Shown here: piece after piece, positions 24,185 to 33,016 of the stretch
Layout: every line of letters begins with the position of its first letter
Numbering within the stretch: position 1 is the stretch's first letter
Source: Desulfarculaceae bacterium
GTDB taxonomy: Bacteria > Desulfobacterota > Desulfarculia > Desulfarculales > Desulfarculaceae
Assembly (NCBI GenBank): GCA_020444545.1
Contig: JAHLKT010000002.1
Location: forward strand, 650,870-714,869
Direction of reading: 5' to 3'
Length of the DNA stretch: 64,000 bases
The notes under the pieces: model-generated
The model's database searches: none
The model's input: only the letters and a program-made list of their open reading frames with translations
What the model was told of the DNA's origin: nothing
Translations under genes and position numbers: made by a program

Positions 24185-26155
24185 TTACTTGGCCGCCGCC
24201 CACTCCTTCACCTGGTCAGGGCTTACGATATCGCCGTACTTGGCCCGGAGGTCTTCCAACTCGGCCTTCTGCTCGTCATAAATAGCGAACAGCTTGTCCG
24301 GGATGTTCTCCTCCTTCTTGAAGGCGTCGTACTGCAAATCGATGCGGGCCATGATCTTGTCGATGTAGAGCGAGAACTGCTTGTTGTAAAGCTCCTCGGG
24401 GTAGTCCTTGGAGAGCAGGTCGCTGAACATGGCCTTCAGGTCCGCGTAGGTGGGCAGTAGGCCCACGGGCGAGTAGATAGTCTCCACCTCGCCGTGCACC
24501 AGGCGCTCCAGCCAGCCCAGCCACACCTTCACGTCGCGCTTCTCGCCCAACAGGGCGCTGCCTTCGCCGCCGCGCGCCTCGTGGGTCAGGAAATAGTTGA
24601 GGCCGGCCATGATGGGCCGGTTGGCTTCGCTGATTTTGTCGCTGTTGAAGAAGTCGAACTGGGCCACCATGTTGTCGCCCAGAGCGCCGGGGATGAAGGG
24701 CTGGTTGGCCCAGGGCTGCCGCTTGACGCCGGTGGCGCCCACCTCGGTGGCCGTGGCCTTGCTCACGATGCTGGCCCCGATGACCACGCCTTCATCGGCG
24801 TTGCGGGCCACGCGCACCGGAGGCATGGTGTCCGCGTCGCGGCCATTGTAGGTAAAGACCTTGGTCACCACGCCGGCCGGGTCTTCCATCTTGGGGCTGT
24901 AGTTGTTCAGGCTGGAGGCCCGGATGGTGAAGCGGGCGTTGCCGTGGGACAGGGGGATGGCCTTGCCGGCATCGTCGGTCTTGCCGGCGAACCATTCGCC
25001 CTGGAAGTTGAAGCCCTTGTCCGGGTTCTCCTCGCCGCTGCCGATCCAGTAGGGCACGCCGTCCACCACCAGAACGTTGGAGAAGATGACCTCATGGCCT
25101 TGCTTGCGCAGGATGTCCATGATCATGGGGTCGTCGGTCCAGTTCACGTCCTCGATGATGCCGAAGATGCCGCTCTCGGGGTTGATGCTGCGGATGGTGC
25201 CGTCCTCGGAGATCCAGATCTGGGCCAGGTCGTCGGAGATGAACTCCTCGCCCACCATGGCGGTGGTGGTCTTGCCGCAGCCGCTGGGGGCGGCGCCGGC
25301 GAAGAAGGTCACGCGGCCGCCGGGGCCCTGGAGCCCGGTGATGAACATATGCTCGGAGAGTTCCTCGCCCTGACGGTAGTATGTGGCCCGGTCCACGGCA
25401 AAGCGGTGGTTGCCCTTTTTGAGCAGCAGGGTGTTGCCCGCGTAGGTGCAGAAGGTGGAGTAGGTGGTCTGGTGGGAGCGGTCCATGAACACCCGCGCGT
25501 TGGGCAGATCTTCGGCGCGGTTGGCCCCCTGGGAGTGCACGTTGGTGAAGAACAGGCCGGCGCGGTCCACCTCGGCGTCGAACTGATCGAAGCAGTTGCG
25601 GTAGAGCAGCTCGGCGGAGTGGCACACGTACAGGGAGGTGGTCATCTCGATGGCCGGGATGGCGGCCACGGCGCCCACGGGGCCGCGAGAGTAGAAGCCG
25701 ATGACCAGGGTCATGCCGGCCATCATGCCGACCATGTGCTCCTTGACGTAATTATAGGCGTCGTCACGGTCGATGCGGTTGGCCAGGGAAGAGACCTTCT
25801 CATCGGGGTTGGCGATGTAGAAGGTGCGGTCCACGATGCGGGCCTGTTCCTGGGCCAGATCGTAATGGATGGTGTGGCCGGGGATATTGAGCTTCTTTTC
25901 CTCGTTGTCCTCGACCACCAGCTCCTTGATGCGGGCCACGTCGGCGTCGCTGCCGTCGTTGACCAGTACCTTGGCGGGCTTGCCCAGGGCGATGGCGTTG
26001 GCAATCTTGAGGCGGGCTTCTGCGTTGATGATCTTTTCGATCTTGGCGAAATCAGCGTCGTCCATGGAATCACGGAAGATGCGTTTGACTTTCTCGGCGT
26101 CTTTAACGCCGCCGATATCGGTGAGGATATCGACGCCTTTTTTAAGCTCCAGCAT
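24185..26155 (-). CDS. pckG: Phosphoenolpyruvate carboxykinase (GTP family, divergent)
   Basis: Interconverts oxaloacetate and PEP with GTP/GDP, 656 residues. The kinase-1/P-loop region reads GAAPSGCGKTTTAM and keeps the reactive Cys of the GTP family (PSACGKTN in classical members) with altered neighbours. ISDDLAQIWI corresponds to the metal-binding kinase-2 site. Further matches are EGVVIGASIVSKATATEVGA (the GA-S-SEATA motif) and NYFLTHEARGG with LLGEKRDVKVWLGWLER. The ATG has AAGGGAG upstream and a promoter ~160 bases away; a strong terminator follows. In an anaerobe it could run in the gluconeogenic or anaplerotic direction. Confidence 0.88.
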   Translation of the reverse strand: MLELKKGVDILTDIGGVKDAEKVKRIFRDSMDDADFAKIEKIINAEARLKIANAIALGKPAKVLVNDGSDADVARIKELVVEDNEEKKLNIPGHTIHYDLAQEQARIVDRTFYIANPDEKVSSLANRIDRDDAYNYVKEHMVGMMAGMTLVIGFYSRGPVGAVAAIPAIEMTTSLYVCHSAELLYRNCFDQFDAEVDRAGLFFTNVHSQGANRAEDLPNARVFMDRSHQTTYSTFCTYAGNTLLLKKGNHRFAVDRATYYRQGEELSEHMFITGLQGPGGRVTFFAGAAPSGCGKTTTAMVGEEFISDDLAQIWISEDGTIRSINPESGIFGIIEDVNWTDDPMIMDILRKQGHEVIFSNVLVVDGVPYWIGSGEENPDKGFNFQGEWFAGKTDDAGKAIPLSHGNARFTIRASSLNNYSPKMEDPAGVVTKVFTYNGRDADTMPPVRVARNADEGVVIGASIVSKATATEVGATGVKRQPWANQPFIPGALGDNMVAQFDFFNSDKISEANRPIMAGLNYFLTHEARGGEGSALLGEKRDVKVWLGWLERLVHGEVETIYSPVGLLPTYADLKAMFSDLLSKDYPEELYNKQFSLYIDKIMARIDLQYDAFKKEENIPDKLFAIYDEQKAELEDLRAKYGDIVSPDQVKEWAAAK

Positions 26156-26316
26156 GGATAACTCCCTTGTGGCCCACCGGGCAAAAAAGGCGGGCCTTTA
26201 CATGAAAACGTGGATGCTTTGAAAGCCCACAAGCGGGCTGGTCAAGTTTCCGGCGGAAGAGGGCTCTGGCGGGCCGCCTTCCATTCTCAGCCTCCGGGCG
26301 GCTGAAAGGGTTTCAT

Positions 26317-26344
26317 TCTATAGCTTGCCGATTCCGCGCGTCAA
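26317..26344 (-). promoter_or_regulatory. Sigma-70-like promoter of PEP carboxykinase gene
   Basis: On the minus strand TTGACG (26344-26339), a 16-base spacer and TATAGA (26322-26317). Predicted start near 26310, giving a leader of ~155 bases before the ATG, long enough to hold a regulatory RNA element, though no obvious fold was recognised. Confidence 0.65.
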
Positions 26345-26719
26345 GAGACCAAGCAGGGCAATGCCTTTGAATCTCGCGGAATTTAGCCCGCCATGCCTAC
26401 CCATTTCCAAAAGTTTACATAATATATCTTATGCGAAGTACTTGTGTAAAATCAAGGTGACGCCGAACGCCAGAACTCAGCGCCACGCCATGAGCGCGAG
26501 CACGCCCCAACCAAGATAGTCACAGGTAATGTGGTGAGCCCACTTGGCCGCCTCGTAGCGTTCAGAGCCACCAGAATGGCAAGCTATCTTTGTCAAACTA
26601 GATTAAGAAATAGCCTCAAGCATTAGTTATTTCATGTATAAATATGGCTGCACTAACACCTTGTGCCTGGCTGGCTCATGGCCCTAGAATATTAACAAGA
26701 CCTTCACGGAGAAGCTTCC
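26345..26719. other. AT-richer intergenic region, no gene seen
   Basis: 375 bases between the PEPCK promoter and the small secreted gene. Much of it (about 26400-26440 and 26570-26700) is markedly more AT-rich than the rest of the window. The short open frames here have no ribosome-binding site or protein-like composition. It probably holds the promoter of the downstream gene (AT-rich stretch with TATAAAT near 26636), and may be a remnant of transferred DNA. Confidence 0.45.
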
Positions 26720-27022
26720 ATGACCAAGTTCATGCCAGCCCTGATTCTCGTTCTCGCCCTGCTGACCGCCGCGCCGGCCCTGGCCGCGCCGCCCTCGGTT
26801 ACCCCCCAAGGCAGCGCCCTGTCGCTCTACAGCCCGGCGCCCCGCTTCCAAATTTTCCAAGCCCCTAGGCCCTACGGCGGTATGCTCATGGTGGACACCA
26901 AGACCGGGCAATCCTGGCAGCGGGTCATTGTCAACACGCCCCAGGGCATCCAGATCCGCTGGGTGGAGTTAAAGCGGGTGGACAAGTTCCCCACGGGCAA
27001 CGAAACCATTCTCTGGGATTAG
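26720..27022 (+). CDS. Small secreted protein, unknown
   Basis: 100 residues: a clear signal peptide (MTKFMPALILVLALLTAAPALA, cleavage before APPS) and a ~78-residue mature part with two aromatic-containing strands (RFQIFQAPRPYGGMLMVDTKTGQSWQRV, IQIRWVELKRV). No Cys, so not a lipoprotein. The pattern 'MLMVDTKTGQSWQ' resembles a beta-propeller-like or PepSY-like strand pair but is too short to assign. GGAG is upstream of the ATG. The stop shares a TTAG with the convergent gene. Confidence 0.62.
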   Translation: MTKFMPALILVLALLTAAPALAAPPSVTPQGSALSLYSPAPRFQIFQAPRPYGGMLMVDTKTGQSWQRVIVNTPQGIQIRWVELKRVDKFPTGNETILWD

Positions 27023-27966
27023 GCCAGGCCCTCCCAGATTCGGCGCAATACATCCGAGGCCCGGACCGCGCCCGACAAGGCTGGTTCGGGCCCTTCGTAT
27101 TCCAGGCTGAAGGCCCCGCCATAGCCGGCGTCCTTGAGCAGCTTCAACTTGCCTTGATAATTAAGCTTTAGGGCCTCCTGTTTTGGCTGGCCGCCGTAGG
27201 CCTTGTAGTGCACATGAAGCGCACTCGGGGCCAGCGCCGCCACCCCGGCATAAGAGTCCTGGTCCTCATACCAATTGTCCAAATCAAGGCATATGCCTGT
27301 TTTAAAAGCGCTAATTTCTCCGCCGTTAATATTGTATACAAGATTCAACAGGTCGTCCGGCCGTCCGCTTATGCCCCAGTGGTTCTCCACACCCAGGGCT
27401 AGGCCCAGGGATTCGGCCTTCTCGGCCAAGGGAGAGAGCGCCTCGCGGGCTGCCTGGTGTTCTGCTTGGCTCTTCGGAGGAGGCGTGCGGCCGTGGCTTC
27501 CCCGGTAGCCGCTCATTTGCGCGGCGCTCAGGCACAGTCCATAGAACAGGCGTCCGGCCGGGCCCAGGGGCGTGGCCAGCTGGCTGGATTTCGGCCGCAG
27601 GACGGATAGCCATTCCAGGGCGCCGTTGAAGTTCAGCCCCCCTCCCCCCAACCCTACCCGCACGAAACCCACCCCCAACTCCGGGCAGGCCCCCATCAGG
27701 TTCAAGGCGCGCCGGATCTGCAAGGCTCGGCGTTCGGGCGAAACCATATATTCCAGGTTGAGACTCAGGCCCCCCTGCCCCAAACCGGCCTGGCGGCAGG
27801 CATCGCCCAGACGGGCCAGATCCTCGCGGCGAAAGGAAGGCAGCAGGCGGTCCAGCCACTCCACCCCGTCGAAGCCGTGCTCCGCCGCCAGGGCGGGCAG
27901 CTCCCGCCCCGCCCTGCCCCGCAAGGCGTCGCGCAGCAGGGACACCTGGGCCAGCCACACCTGCAT
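27019..27966 (-). CDS. TIM-barrel sugar-phosphate isomerase/epimerase-like protein
   Basis: 315 residues of the xylose-isomerase-like (AP-endonuclease 2) fold. Typical strand ends with metal-ligand candidates are visible: HGFDGVEWLD, LSLNLEYMV, LALGVENHWG (Glu and His), TGICLDLDNW (Asp), LHVHYKAYG (His-x-His) and FSLEYEGPE (terminal Glu). Substrates in this family are sugars or sugar acids; none can be named here. The ATG overlaps the stop of the HAD phosphatase gene upstream (TGATG), so the two probably form one unit in sugar metabolism. Confidence 0.8.
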   Translation of the reverse strand: MQVWLAQVSLLRDALRGRAGRELPALAAEHGFDGVEWLDRLLPSFRREDLARLGDACRQAGLGQGGLSLNLEYMVSPERRALQIRRALNLMGACPELGVGFVRVGLGGGGLNFNGALEWLSVLRPKSSQLATPLGPAGRLFYGLCLSAAQMSGYRGSHGRTPPPKSQAEHQAAREALSPLAEKAESLGLALGVENHWGISGRPDDLLNLVYNINGGEISAFKTGICLDLDNWYEDQDSYAGVAALAPSALHVHYKAYGGQPKQEALKLNYQGKLKLLKDAGYGGAFSLEYEGPEPALSGAVRASDVLRRIWEGLA

Positions 27967-28646
27967 CAGAGCTCCTCGTTGAACCCCAGGTGGTCGGCCA
28001 GGTGGGCCAGGTCATGGAAAACGGCGTGGGCCTGGGACAGATGCTCGGGCCCCAAGGTAGTGCACAAGGCGTAGCAGGTGGCCCCGGCGGTCACGGCCGC
28101 GGCGATGCCCGCGGGCGCGTTTTCCACCACCAGGCATTGCTCCGGCTCCAGGCCCAGGCCCTGGGTGGCTCGCAGATAAGGCTCGGGGTGAGGCTTGTGG
28201 GCGGATACCATCTCAGAGCTCACCACGACCTGGAAGGCCTCCAGCATGTCCGGAGGCAGGCACTCGCGCACTTGGTCGCCGCGTGAGCTGGTCACCAGGG
28301 CCAGGGGCACCTGGTGCTCGCGCAGGGTAGCCACCAGTTTGGCCGCGCGGGGATAGGGGCGCACCAAGTGGGCATACTCGCCAAGGAAAAGGCTGCGTTG
28401 CTGTTCCAGGAGCATGAGCATGAACTCGTCGGGCCCGTACTCCGGCTCCAGGCCGCACTTGCACATCAGGCCCTGCAAAACCCCGGTTTGCAAGCAACCC
28501 TCGTGCGCCAGAATGAACTCGCGGTCCACCCTCAACCCGGCCTCGCCCATGACCTTGAGCCAGGCCGAGGCGTGGTGCTCCATGGAATCCAGAAGCACGC
28601 CGTCCAGGTCGAACAGCACCGCCTTGTGTTTGAGATTGTGGTTCAT
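27966..28646 (-). CDS. HAD-family phosphatase (beta-phosphoglucomutase/phosphoglycolate type)
   Basis: 226-residue HAD hydrolase. Motif I is VLFDLDGVLLDSM (nucleophile Asp and acid/base Asp), motif II LALVTSSR, motif III Lys in SAHKPHPEPYL and motif IV VVENAPAGIAAAVTAG. The helical cap is inserted after motif I (subclass I). In motif IV the usual acidic D-S follows as E-N, common in beta-phosphoglucomutase-like members. Substrate unknown, likely a sugar phosphate given the adjoining TIM-barrel isomerase. It overlaps the upstream Rossmann/Cys gene by four bases. Confidence 0.85.
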   Translation of the reverse strand: MNHNLKHKAVLFDLDGVLLDSMEHHASAWLKVMGEAGLRVDREFILAHEGCLQTGVLQGLMCKCGLEPEYGPDEFMLMLLEQQRSLFLGEYAHLVRPYPRAAKLVATLREHQVPLALVTSSRGDQVRECLPPDMLEAFQVVVSSEMVSAHKPHPEPYLRATQGLGLEPEQCLVVENAPAGIAAAVTAGATCYALCTTLGPEHLSQAHAVFHDLAHLADHLGFNEEL

Positions 28647-29296
28647 GCCGTGTCTTTCGTGTCCATCTCAAGGCTGTTGATCACCCCATGGCAGCGGCAG
28701 GCCGTGGCCACCAGCCAACGTCCTCCCTGAGCGGCCAGGCGGTCCCGCAGGGCCAGCAGCTCCGATGCGCGGTAGCCGCCCACCCCGGGGGCCAGCTGGT
28801 GGCTGCGCACCACGGCGGTGGCGTGGCCGGGCAGGGTCATCCGGGCCAGGCGGTCGAAAAGGTTCTCGCCCCGGGGTTGGCCCGTGGCGGTGCACAGGCC
28901 GGCCGGTTCGGGGCAGTCGTCCGGGCAGAGAAAATCGGCCCGGCTGAGGAACCAGCCCCCATCCGGAGCGGGTATGCGGCTGGGAAGGTCGGGCAGGGCC
29001 GCCAGGGGCGTTTCCTGGGGATGCGCCCCCAGCTCGGCCCGCAGCCAGTCGGCCAGCAGATGGCGCGGGATGGCGGGAATCACCCATGCGAGGGGATCAT
29101 CCGAGGCCAGCGCGCGGCGCAAGGCGGGCACGCCCTCTTCCCGATAAAGCTCCACGCCGCCGCGCCGGGCCAGCTCTTGCAGCTCCGGCCCGGGCCGGGG
29201 CTCCGCCAAGGCTCTCACCTTGGCCCCCAGGCGCTCCAGGGCCAAGCGGCCGAAGCGCCCTCCCCCGATTACCAGGATCTCGCGCCTAGCACTCAT
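28643..29296 (-). CDS. Rossmann-fold protein with Cys-rich C-terminal half, unknown
   Basis: 217 residues. The start ATG at 29296 gives MSARREILVIGGGRFGRLALERLG, a classic dinucleotide-binding beta-alpha-beta. The middle (VELYREEGVPALRRALASDDPLAWVIPAIPRHLLADWL) continues a TrkA/N-like fold. The second half contains FLCPDDCPEPAGLC and later ATACRCHG, five Cys that could hold a metal or iron-sulfur centre. No known family assigned. Overlaps by 11 bases with the DUF3795-like gene upstream and by four with the HAD gene downstream, so all are translated together. Confidence 0.65.
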   Translation of the reverse strand: MSARREILVIGGGRFGRLALERLGAKVRALAEPRPGPELQELARRGGVELYREEGVPALRRALASDDPLAWVIPAIPRHLLADWLRAELGAHPQETPLAALPDLPSRIPAPDGGWFLSRADFLCPDDCPEPAGLCTATGQPRGENLFDRLARMTLPGHATAVVRSHQLAPGVGGYRASELLALRDRLAAQGGRWLVATACRCHGVINSLEMDTKDTA

Positions 29297-29630
29297 TGGC
29301 CCGCAGGCCCTCCAGGGTTTTGCGCGCCTGGCTGGAGTGCTTGAGGATAAAGTCCAGGTCCGCGCAAGGGAACTTAGGACAGGGCGCGCAGGTGGCCCAG
29401 CCCTTGGATTGCACACATGAGCGCACCGCGCACACCCGGCAATGCCCGAACAGGGGCGCTTCCGAGGCATGGCAGCCTTGGCAGGATATCTGCTCGGGAG
29501 TTATATCCGCCTGGTAGATGCGCGACCATTCCTCGGCGGTTTGGCGGCGCAGCGCCTCGTCGTCATTTTTCCAGGCCAAGTGAGCCGGACAAAGGGAACA
29601 GTCCAGGCCGCAACAGGCGATAATGCTCAT
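29286..29630 (-). CDS. DUF3795-like cysteine-rich protein
   Basis: 114 residues with 12 Cys in family-typical order: CCGLDCSLCPA at the start, then CQGCHA, FGHCRVCAVRSCVQSKG and CAPCPKFPC, and a C-terminal Cys. DUF3795 proteins are thought to bind zinc or an iron-sulfur cluster; their function is not established. The start at 29630 has AAGGA seven bases upstream and yields the standard 'M-x-x-x-CCGLDC' opening; the frame is open for 15 more codons but lacks a good site there. Divergent to the GGDEF-EAL gene. Confidence 0.78.
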   Translation of the reverse strand: MSIIACCGLDCSLCPAHLAWKNDDEALRRQTAEEWSRIYQADITPEQISCQGCHASEAPLFGHCRVCAVRSCVQSKGWATCAPCPKFPCADLDFILKHSSQARKTLEGLRANEC

Positions 29631-29693
29631 GCTCGCATCCTTATCCCGCCATAGGGTGGCTATCCTCGGTTGCATAGGTAATGTTATTATAGA

Positions 29694-29705
29694 CCAACAT
29701 GTTGG
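29694..29705. promoter_or_regulatory. Perfect 12-bp palindrome in divergent promoter region
   Basis: CCAACATGTTGG lies between the DUF3795-like gene (start 29630) and the GGDEF-EAL gene (start 29735), 30 bases from the latter. A perfect dyad in this position is a good candidate operator for one or both genes. The cognate regulator is unknown. Confidence 0.5.
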
Positions 29706-29734
29706 AAAGACTATAACCGCTCACGGTTAAGCAC

Positions 29735-32700
29735 ATGGCAAACCCAACCCCGGTTCCCCGGAAACAGCGTCGTACAATTCTCTACGGGGTAGTGCCCGTG
29801 ATCCTGGTGGCCTTGATGGGCATCGCCATGTCGGTGCTGGTATACCGCTTTGCCGAAAACTGGGAGGCCGCCCAGTTCAGGGGGCGGATACAGTTGGAAT
29901 CGCGGAACCGCATCGAGGCGGTGAGCGAAGCTCTCCACAAGATGAGCTCCCTGCTGGCCAACCTCCAGACCCTTTACCGAGGCTCCGAGAAGGTCGACTA
30001 CGGAGAGTTTCAAACCGTGGCCCAGGGTTTCGTCGCGCGGACTCCAGGCGTGCTGGGCCTGGCCTGGGTGCCCAAGGTGGCCGGAGTCCGCCGCCATGAG
30101 TTCGTGCAATCGGCCCGCAAGGAAGTTTCGCCGAACTTCGCCATCAAGCAGGTCACCCGCGAGGGCAAGATAGTGCCGGCCGGCCGGGACATCTTCTATT
30201 TCCCGATCCTGTATGTGGAGCCGGGGGCCGCCAAGTCCCAACTTCTGGGCCTGGACCTGGCCAGCGACGAGGTGCTGCGGGAGCGCCTGCTGCACGCATG
30301 CGAGTCAAAAAGCCTGGTAACCACCACTCGGCGGCGTATCGGCGACTCCCCCCAGAGCCGCGATACCATAACCATGTTTGAGCCTATATCCTCGGGTTTG
30401 CGGAGCAAAGGCGCGGACCTCTTGCCCCCATGTCCGGGGTTCTATGGCTTCCTGGGCGGCCGCTTTAGCTTCGGCATCATTTATGAACAAATCCTGAAGC
30501 GTTATCCTCCGGCGGGCATCGACATAATGGTGTTGGATTTGAAGGCCCCGCCCGATGACCGCATGCTTTATCTGCATAGCTCGCGCACCCGGGAAGGGCC
30601 CGTCAACCCCAAGACGATTTCCGAGGATAGCAGCCATTCCAGCCTGACCTTCAGCCGGGACTTCCGTTTGAGCGGCGGAGTCTACCGTGTGGTCTGCGTT
30701 CCCACCGTGGCCTACCTGGAAAGCGGCCACACCTGGCAGCCCCTTACGGTAGCCGGGCTTACCATGCTGCTGACCCTGGCCTTGGTGGTCTACCTGTTGC
30801 AGAACCTCCAATCGGCCCGCCGCCTGGAGGCCAGCAACATAGCCCTGGATGAGCAGATCAAGGAAAGGGAAGACGCCCAAAAGAAAGCCGAGACCAGCGA
30901 GCGCCGCTTCCGGGCCTTGTTCGAGGGAAACCGCGACGCCTTGATGGTTGTGGACCCGGACAACGGCTATTTCTTGCGGGCCAATCACTCGGCGGTGGAG
31001 CTGTTCGGATGCGGCTCCATGGAGGACCTGCTCAGGCAGGGTGTGCTAGCGCTCTCTCCCGCGGTGCAGCCGGACGGCCAATCCTCGGAGCACCGTATGT
31101 ACGAGGAGCTTCAGCGCGCCATGGAACACGACGGGGCCTTTTTCGAATGGACCCATCGCCGCGCGGACGGCACCTGGTTCCTCAGCGAAGTCTCCCTGAG
31201 CAAGGTGCGCGTGGACCAACGCGATGTCATTCAGGCCGCGGTGCGCGACATCACCGACCAGAAGCGGCGCCTGGAAGACCTGGCCTTATTGGCCAGCGTA
31301 TACGAGAACTCGGTGGAAGGCATCGTCATCACCGACGCCAACGGACAGATAGAGCGGGTCAACCCCGGCTTCGCCAAAATCACCGGCTATTCGTCCTCCG
31401 AGGTAGTGGGCCAAAATCCCCGGGTACTCAAATCGGATCGTCACGACTCCGTTTTCTACCACCGCATGTGGCAGGCGCTCGAAACACGGGGCCAATGGAG
31501 CGGGGAGATATGGAACCGCCGCAAGGACGGAGAAATATATCCCGAATGGCTCACCGTCAACCGGATCGCCGACGACAACGGACGCACCGCGCACTACGTG
31601 GGCGTGTTCCACGACATCTCGGACATCAAGCGCTCCGAGGAAAAGCTGAGCTACCGGGCCCAGCACGATCATCTCACCGGCCTGCCCAACCGGGTGCTGT
31701 TCTATGACCGCCTGAACATGGCCATGGCTTCGGCCAAGCGCACCAATACCGGGGTGGGGGTGTTTTTCCTGGACCTGGACAACTTCAAGAACGTGAACGA
31801 CACCCTGGGCCACCTGGCCGGCGACGAGGTGCTGAAGGAGGTGTCTCGCCGTCTGGAGCTGGTGTTGCGCTCGGAGGACACCGTGGCCCGCCTGGGCGGC
31901 GACGAGTTCCTCATCGCCCTCACCCGTTTGGCCGACCCCAGCGAGGCGGTGCGCGCGGCCCAGCGTGTCCTGGATGCGTTGCGGGCCCCCATCAAGCTGG
32001 GCGAACAACAAGTCTACATCGGAGGCAGCGTGGGGATCAGCCTGTATCCCCAGGACGGCGATGACGCGGACACCCTGATCAAAAACTGCGACATCGCCAT
32101 GTACCGGGCCAAGAACCAGGGCAAGAACACCTATGCCGTGTTCACCGAGGCCATCAGCGAGGCGGTGGTGCGGCGCTTCACCCTGGAGAACGAGCTGCGC
32201 CAGGCAATGGCCCAAAAGTCTTTCTGCCTGCATTACCAGCCCAAGGTGGAAGCGGCCACGGGCAAGGTAGTGGGCACCGAGGCCCTGGTCCGCTGGCAAA
32301 AGTCGGACGGCGAGCTGGTCTTCCCCGACGAGTTCATTCCCTTGGCCGAGGAAACCGACATCATCTACGAGCTGAGCCCCTGGGTCCTGAACAAGGCGTG
32401 CGAAGACCTGGCCAGCCTGCACAAGATGGGGCACGAGGAGCTCACCGTGGCGGTGAACCTCTCGGCCAAGCAGTTCCAGGACAAAAACCTGACGGAACAA
32501 GCCACCGCCGTAATCGGTAAATACGGTCTGAAGGCCCGCCACCTCTCCTTCGAGATTACCGAGCACACCATCATGACCAACGTGGAGCTGGCCGCCGAGA
32601 TCATGCGCCGGCTCAGCGAGTTGGGCATCAAGGTGGCCCTGGACGACTTCGGCACGGGCTACTCATCCCTGGGCTACCTGAGCCGCCTGCCGCTCAACGC

Positions 32701-32956
32701 CATCAAGATCGACAAGTCCTTCGTGGACGACCTGCCCCAGAGCCCCGAGGCCTCGGTGGTGGCCCGCACCATCATCACCCTGGCCCACGGCCTTTCCTTC
32801 AAGACGGTGGCCGAAGGGGTCAGCGTGCGCGAGCAGCTGCATTTCATGCAGGAACACGGCTGTGACGAGATACAGGGCTACTATTTCTCGCGCCCCCTGC
32901 CCCTGGACCAGCTGGCCGAGCTGCTGGAAGAGACCCCCCGCTTCGACGTCAGCTGA
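29735..32956 (+). CDS. CHASE-PAS-PAS-GGDEF-EAL cyclic-di-GMP protein
   Basis: Inner-membrane sensor of 1073 residues that makes and/or breaks cyclic di-GMP. Membrane segment 1 (about 15-37), a periplasmic CHASE-like domain (about 75-310), segment 2 (about 342-363), a short coiled coil, two PAS domains (about 385-510 and 520-640, the second with ITDANGQIERVNPGFAKITGY), GGDEF (motif at 721-725, intact) and EAL (Glu849-Ala-Leu, with DDFGTGYSSLGYL near 969). Both catalytic signatures are intact, so either activity is possible. No allosteric RxxD is seen before GGDEF (TVARLGGDEF). Single gene closed by a strong terminator. Confidence 0.93.
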   Translation: MANPTPVPRKQRRTILYGVVPVILVALMGIAMSVLVYRFAENWEAAQFRGRIQLESRNRIEAVSEALHKMSSLLANLQTLYRGSEKVDYGEFQTVAQGFVARTPGVLGLAWVPKVAGVRRHEFVQSARKEVSPNFAIKQVTREGKIVPAGRDIFYFPILYVEPGAAKSQLLGLDLASDEVLRERLLHACESKSLVTTTRRRIGDSPQSRDTITMFEPISSGLRSKGADLLPPCPGFYGFLGGRFSFGIIYEQILKRYPPAGIDIMVLDLKAPPDDRMLYLHSSRTREGPVNPKTISEDSSHSSLTFSRDFRLSGGVYRVVCVPTVAYLESGHTWQPLTVAGLTMLLTLALVVYLLQNLQSARRLEASNIALDEQIKEREDAQKKAETSERRFRALFEGNRDALMVVDPDNGYFLRANHSAVELFGCGSMEDLLRQGVLALSPAVQPDGQSSEHRMYEELQRAMEHDGAFFEWTHRRADGTWFLSEVSLSKVRVDQRDVIQAAVRDITDQKRRLEDLALLASVYENSVEGIVITDANGQIERVNPGFAKITGYSSSEVVGQNPRVLKSDRHDSVFYHRMWQALETRGQWSGEIWNRRKDGEIYPEWLTVNRIADDNGRTAHYVGVFHDISDIKRSEEKLSYRAQHDHLTGLPNRVLFYDRLNMAMASAKRTNTGVGVFFLDLDNFKNVNDTLGHLAGDEVLKEVSRRLELVLRSEDTVARLGGDEFLIALTRLADPSEAVRAAQRVLDALRAPIKLGEQQVYIGGSVGISLYPQDGDDADTLIKNCDIAMYRAKNQGKNTYAVFTEAISEAVVRRFTLENELRQAMAQKSFCLHYQPKVEAATGKVVGTEALVRWQKSDGELVFPDEFIPLAEETDIIYELSPWVLNKACEDLASLHKMGHEELTVAVNLSAKQFQDKNLTEQATAVIGKYGLKARHLSFEITEHTIMTNVELAAEIMRRLSELGIKVALDDFGTGYSSLGYLSRLPLNAIKIDKSFVDDLPQSPEASVVARTIITLAHGLSFKTVAEGVSVREQLHFMQEHGCDEIQGYYFSRPLPLDQLAELLEETPRFDVS

Positions 32957-32977
32957 GCTGAAGCCAACAGCACAAAA

Positions 32978-33016
32978 AAGGGGCCAGCCCGTACGGCTGG
33001 CCCCTTGATGTTTTTT
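32978..33016 (+). terminator. Rho-independent terminator of the GGDEF-EAL gene
   Basis: 12-bp stem AAGGGGCCAGCC (32978-32989) / GGCTGGCCCCTT (32995-33006), 5-base loop, then six T at 33011-33016. Stands 22 bases after the stop and runs right up to the convergent tRNA-Cys 3' end. Confidence 0.9.

Noticed and set aside
24494-26161. 555-codon plus-strand open frame opposite PEP carboxykinase
   Set aside because: Same antisense pattern; the minus-strand protein is clearly real.
26325-26519. Short open frames in the AT-rich gap upstream of PEP carboxykinase
   Set aside because: No ribosome site or protein-like sequence; overlaps the predicted promoter.
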